From Bacillota bacterium (GTDB taxonomy: Bacteria; Bacillota; UBA4882; UBA8346): 6,063 nt of DNA. A program made the translations under genes and the position numbers. The notes beneath the pieces are model-generated. The model searched no databases, was not told the origin of the DNA, and was given only the letters and a program-made list of their open reading frames with translations. This document shows positions 4,325 through 6,063 of this stretch, one piece after another (position 1 is the first letter of the stretch; each line of letters opens with the position of its first letter). The DNA is taken from contig JANQHU010000034.1 in the NCBI GenBank assembly GCA_028282485.1, positions 1-6,063 on the forward strand. Direction: 5' to 3'.

Positions 4325-5857
4325 TTGCTAGCAAAAGTTACTAGTGTTGCAGTGAATGGGATTGACGGTTATCTAGTTTTGATTGAAGTGGATCTGGCCT
4401 ACGGAATGCCTCATTTTGATATTGTCGGCTTACCGGATGCGGCTGTCAAGGAATCCCGGGATCGGGTGCGGGCAGCCATTAAAAATTCTGGCCTGAGTTT
4501 TTACGAGCATCGGATTACCGTTAATCTGGCTCCGGCCAGTATCAAAAAAGAAGGATCTGGGTTTGACCTACCCATTGCCGTAGGGATTATGGCGGCCCGG
4601 GATGGTTTCGCCACGGCGAAACTTCAGGAAACGGTTTTTGTGGGCGAACTAGCCTTAGACGGTGGGGTACGGCCGATTACAGGAGCTCTCCCCATGACCC
4701 TAGCTGCCCGAGCTAACCGCAAAAAATACATAGTTTTACCAAAGGAGAACCTCCCGGAAGCCTCGGTGGTCACCGGAATTACGGTAATTCCCGTTAGTCA
4801 TTTAAACCAAGCAATTGATTTTTTACAAGATACCTGGCTCCCGGGAGAAGCGGAATTAAAGGTTACCTTAATTGACCCAGGGAAACCGGGGGAGGATTTT
4901 GATATGGGGGATGTGCGCGGCCAAGAACAAGCCAAGCGCGCTCTAGAAGTAGCCGCTGCCGGGGGCCATAATATTTTGATGTCCGGGCCACCCGGATCGG
5001 GGAAGACGATGTTGGCGAAACGTTTACCGGGTATTCTGCCTACTCTCTGTGAAGAAGAAGCCATTGAAATTACCAAGATCTACAGTGTTTGCGGCTTACT
5101 TCCGGCAGGCCAGTCTTTATTAAAGAGCCGCCCTTTTCGTTCGCCCCATCATACCACCAGCCCGGCAGGATTGATCGGTGGGGGCCGTTTACCGAGGCCG
5201 GGGGAGGTTAGCCTTTCTCACCACGGGGTACTCTTCTTAGATGAATTACCCGAGTTTTCCCGGGACGTTTTAGAAGTATTACGCCAACCCCTCGAGGATG
5301 GGAAGGTTACCATTGCCCGCGCCTTGACTTCGTTAGCTTTTCCGGCCCGTTTCATGCTAGCCGCAGCCATGAATCCTTGTCCGTGTGGTTATTACGGGGT
5401 AGCGGTAAAACCCTGCAGTTGTTCCCCCAACCAGATTAAGCGCTACCAAGGCCGCATCTCCGGGCCGTTATTAGACCGCTTTGATATTCAGATTGAAGTG
5501 CCCCGGTTAGGGGAATATGAGTTTGAAGAAGCTGCCGGAGGGGAGTCTACCTTGACGATTCGGCAACGAGTGGAAAGAGCCCGGCAGATTCAAAGAGAGA
5601 GATTTCGGGGCCTGAATTATTTTTGCAATTCCCAGATGAATAGTAAGGATTTTCAGAAGTATTGCCGCTTAGATAAAAAGAGTAAGGAATTAATGCGCCA
5701 AGTAGTGCAGCGTTTTTCTTTAAGTGCCCGAGCCTATACCAAAATTTTAAAGCTCTCCCGAACCATTGCTGATCTAGCCGACCAGGAGCAGATTGCCGAG
5801 GCTCATTTGGGAGAGGCAATTCAGTACCGTAGTCTCGATTTGTATAAGATTGGTTAG
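4325..5857 (+). CDS. comM: YifB/ComM family Mg-chelatase-like AAA+ ATPase
   Basis: This 510-residue protein is full length for the family. The N-terminal Lon-S5-like domain (about 1-165) has FDIVGLPDAAVKESRDRVRAA and NLAPASIKKEGSGFDLP. The AAA+ domain (about 190-395) has Walker A GPPGSGKT at 221-228, Walker B VLFLDE at 302-307, the family cysteines in NPCPCG (C352, C354) and CSC (C364, C366), and an arginine-finger region SGPLLDRFDI (R385). A C-terminal Mg_chelatase_C helical domain (about 410-505) follows. In Haemophilus and Vibrio, ComM is a hexameric helicase that promotes branch migration during natural transformation. A similar role here is inferred, as Firmicutes members are less studied. 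The start is TTG with AAGGAGGGG (4308-4315) 9 bases upstream. It is probably co-transcribed with yraN. It is not a true Mg chelatase subunit, since no chlorophyll or cobalamin genes are nearby. Confidence 0.92.
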   Translation: MLAKVTSVAVNGIDGYLVLIEVDLAYGMPHFDIVGLPDAAVKESRDRVRAAIKNSGLSFYEHRITVNLAPASIKKEGSGFDLPIAVGIMAARDGFATAKLQETVFVGELALDGGVRPITGALPMTLAARANRKKYIVLPKENLPEASVVTGITVIPVSHLNQAIDFLQDTWLPGEAELKVTLIDPGKPGEDFDMGDVRGQEQAKRALEVAAAGGHNILMSGPPGSGKTMLAKRLPGILPTLCEEEAIEITKIYSVCGLLPAGQSLLKSRPFRSPHHTTSPAGLIGGGRLPRPGEVSLSHHGVLFLDELPEFSRDVLEVLRQPLEDGKVTIARALTSLAFPARFMLAAAMNPCPCGYYGVAVKPCSCSPNQIKRYQGRISGPLLDRFDIQIEVPRLGEYEFEEAAGGESTLTIRQRVERARQIQRERFRGLNYFCNSQMNSKDFQKYCRLDKKSKELMRQVVQRFSLSARAYTKILKLSRTIADLADQEQIAEAHLGEAIQYRSLDLYKIG

Positions 5858-5859
5858 CC

Positions 5860-5882
5860 GGCAGTTAAAGTTGGGCTGCCTT
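5860..5882 (+). terminator. Possible weak hairpin terminator after the ComM-like gene
   Basis: GGCAG (5860-5864) pairs with CTGCC (5876-5880) around an eleven-base loop, two bases after the stop codon. Only two T follow, so termination would be weak at best. It marks the boundary between the intact gene and the decayed fragment. Confidence 0.3.
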
Positions 5883-6020
5883 GTGGAATACAACGTATTA
5901 AAGTGCTTAACGGTTTCCTTTGATCATAATATTGTGGACGGGGCTCCGGCAGCTCGTTTTATGAATGATTTTTTAGGTATTCTAAAAAGTGGTCGGTTGA
6001 TTGATGAGATAGTTGGTTAA
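5883..6020 (+). pseudogene. 3' remnant of a 2-oxoacid dehydrogenase E2 acyltransferase
   Basis: About 45 codons ending in TAA at 6018-6020 encode the end of the E2 catalytic domain (dihydrolipoamide acyltransferase type). The piece contains LTVSFDHNIVDGAPAARFM followed by a helical end ILKSGRLIDEIVG. In intact enzymes the H-x3-D-G motif (here His at 5925-5927 and Asp at 5937-5939) is the active site that transfers the acyl group to coenzyme A. The lipoyl domain, the E1/E3-binding domain and roughly the first 190 residues of the catalytic domain are absent. The open frame continues upstream only as the shadow of the ComM-like gene end. No ribosome binding site precedes the possible GTG at 5883. 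I infer a 5'-truncated remnant left by a deletion. DGAPAARF is common in acetoin or pyruvate dehydrogenase E2, but the subtype cannot be fixed. Confidence 0.7.
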
Positions 6021-6029
6021 TAGGGCGGA

Positions 6030-6055
6030 GTTACTTTTGAACGCCCAAAAGTAAC
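6030..6055. repeat. Perfect 10-bp inverted repeat at the window end
   Basis: GTTACTTTTG (6030-6039) and CAAAAGTAAC (6046-6055) are exact reverse complements around a six-base loop, AACGCC. An alternative stem, GGGCG (6023-6027) with CGCCC (6042-6046), overlaps it, and the two cannot form together. CAAAAGT then recurs at 6056-6062, a ten-base step. No T run follows on either strand, so a terminator is unlikely. The shape suggests a dispersed palindromic repeat that continues past the window. Confidence 0.6.
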
Positions 6056-6063
6056 CAAAAGTC

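Noticed and set aside
4971..5006. Reading the ATPase as a Mg-chelatase subunit for chlorophyll or cobalamin synthesis.
   Set aside because: The N-terminal Lon-S5-like domain, the C-terminal domain and the yraN neighbour define the YifB/ComM family, and no tetrapyrrole genes are present.
4798..5076. A minus-strand 92-codon frame inside the ComM-like gene.
   Set aside because: It is a shadow of a gene with full family motifs.
5547..5819. A minus-strand 90-codon frame inside the ComM-like gene end.
   Set aside because: It is a shadow frame with no supporting signal.
5793..5882. The upstream part of the open frame that leads into the E2 remnant.
   Set aside because: It overlaps the end of the ComM-like gene in another frame and shows no E2 similarity, so I began the remnant near 5883.

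Overview
The window looks like chromosomal DNA from a spore-forming member of the Firmicutes, probably class Clostridia. The main evidence is an alpha/beta-type small acid-soluble spore protein (SASP) with a strong AAGGAGG-type ribosome binding site. Frequent TTG and GTG starts, AT-rich intergenic DNA and the order coaE - lytic transglycosylase - rimO - pgsA agree with this. I cannot name the genus. No rRNA, tRNA, CRISPR array or transposase is visible, and no gene-free stretch exceeds 300 bases.

Left part (1-2677): a tightly packed plus-strand housekeeping cluster. It holds the 3' end of coaE (coenzyme A synthesis), a membrane-anchored lytic transglycosylase (peptidoglycan), rimO (methylthiolation of ribosomal protein S12) and pgsA (phosphatidylglycerol-phosphate synthesis). 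The transglycosylase frame runs on about 107 bases inside rimO. rimO most likely starts at a TTG at 732.

Middle part (2678-3902): a small accessory block. A weak terminator, a sigma-A-like promoter and a hairpin precede a SASP gene whose product carries an unusual glutamine-rich tail. A strong terminator that can work in both directions separates it from a convergent minus-strand gene for an orphan Flp-type pilin with its own promoter. The divergent region between the pilin gene and yraN contains a 13-base palindrome and a larger imperfect hairpin.

Right part (3903-6063): yraN (nuclease-fold UPF0102 protein) and a comM/yifB-type AAA+ ATPase form a plus-strand pair that is often seen together and linked to DNA uptake and recombination. 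Next comes not dprA but a decayed 3' fragment of a 2-oxoacid dehydrogenase E2 acyltransferase gene. The window ends in a perfect inverted repeat that looks like a dispersed repeat.

I see no clear new multi-gene system. The observations most worth following are the Q-tailed SASP, the long out-of-frame transglycosylase/rimO overlap, the orphan pilin and the E2 remnant with its adjoining palindrome.
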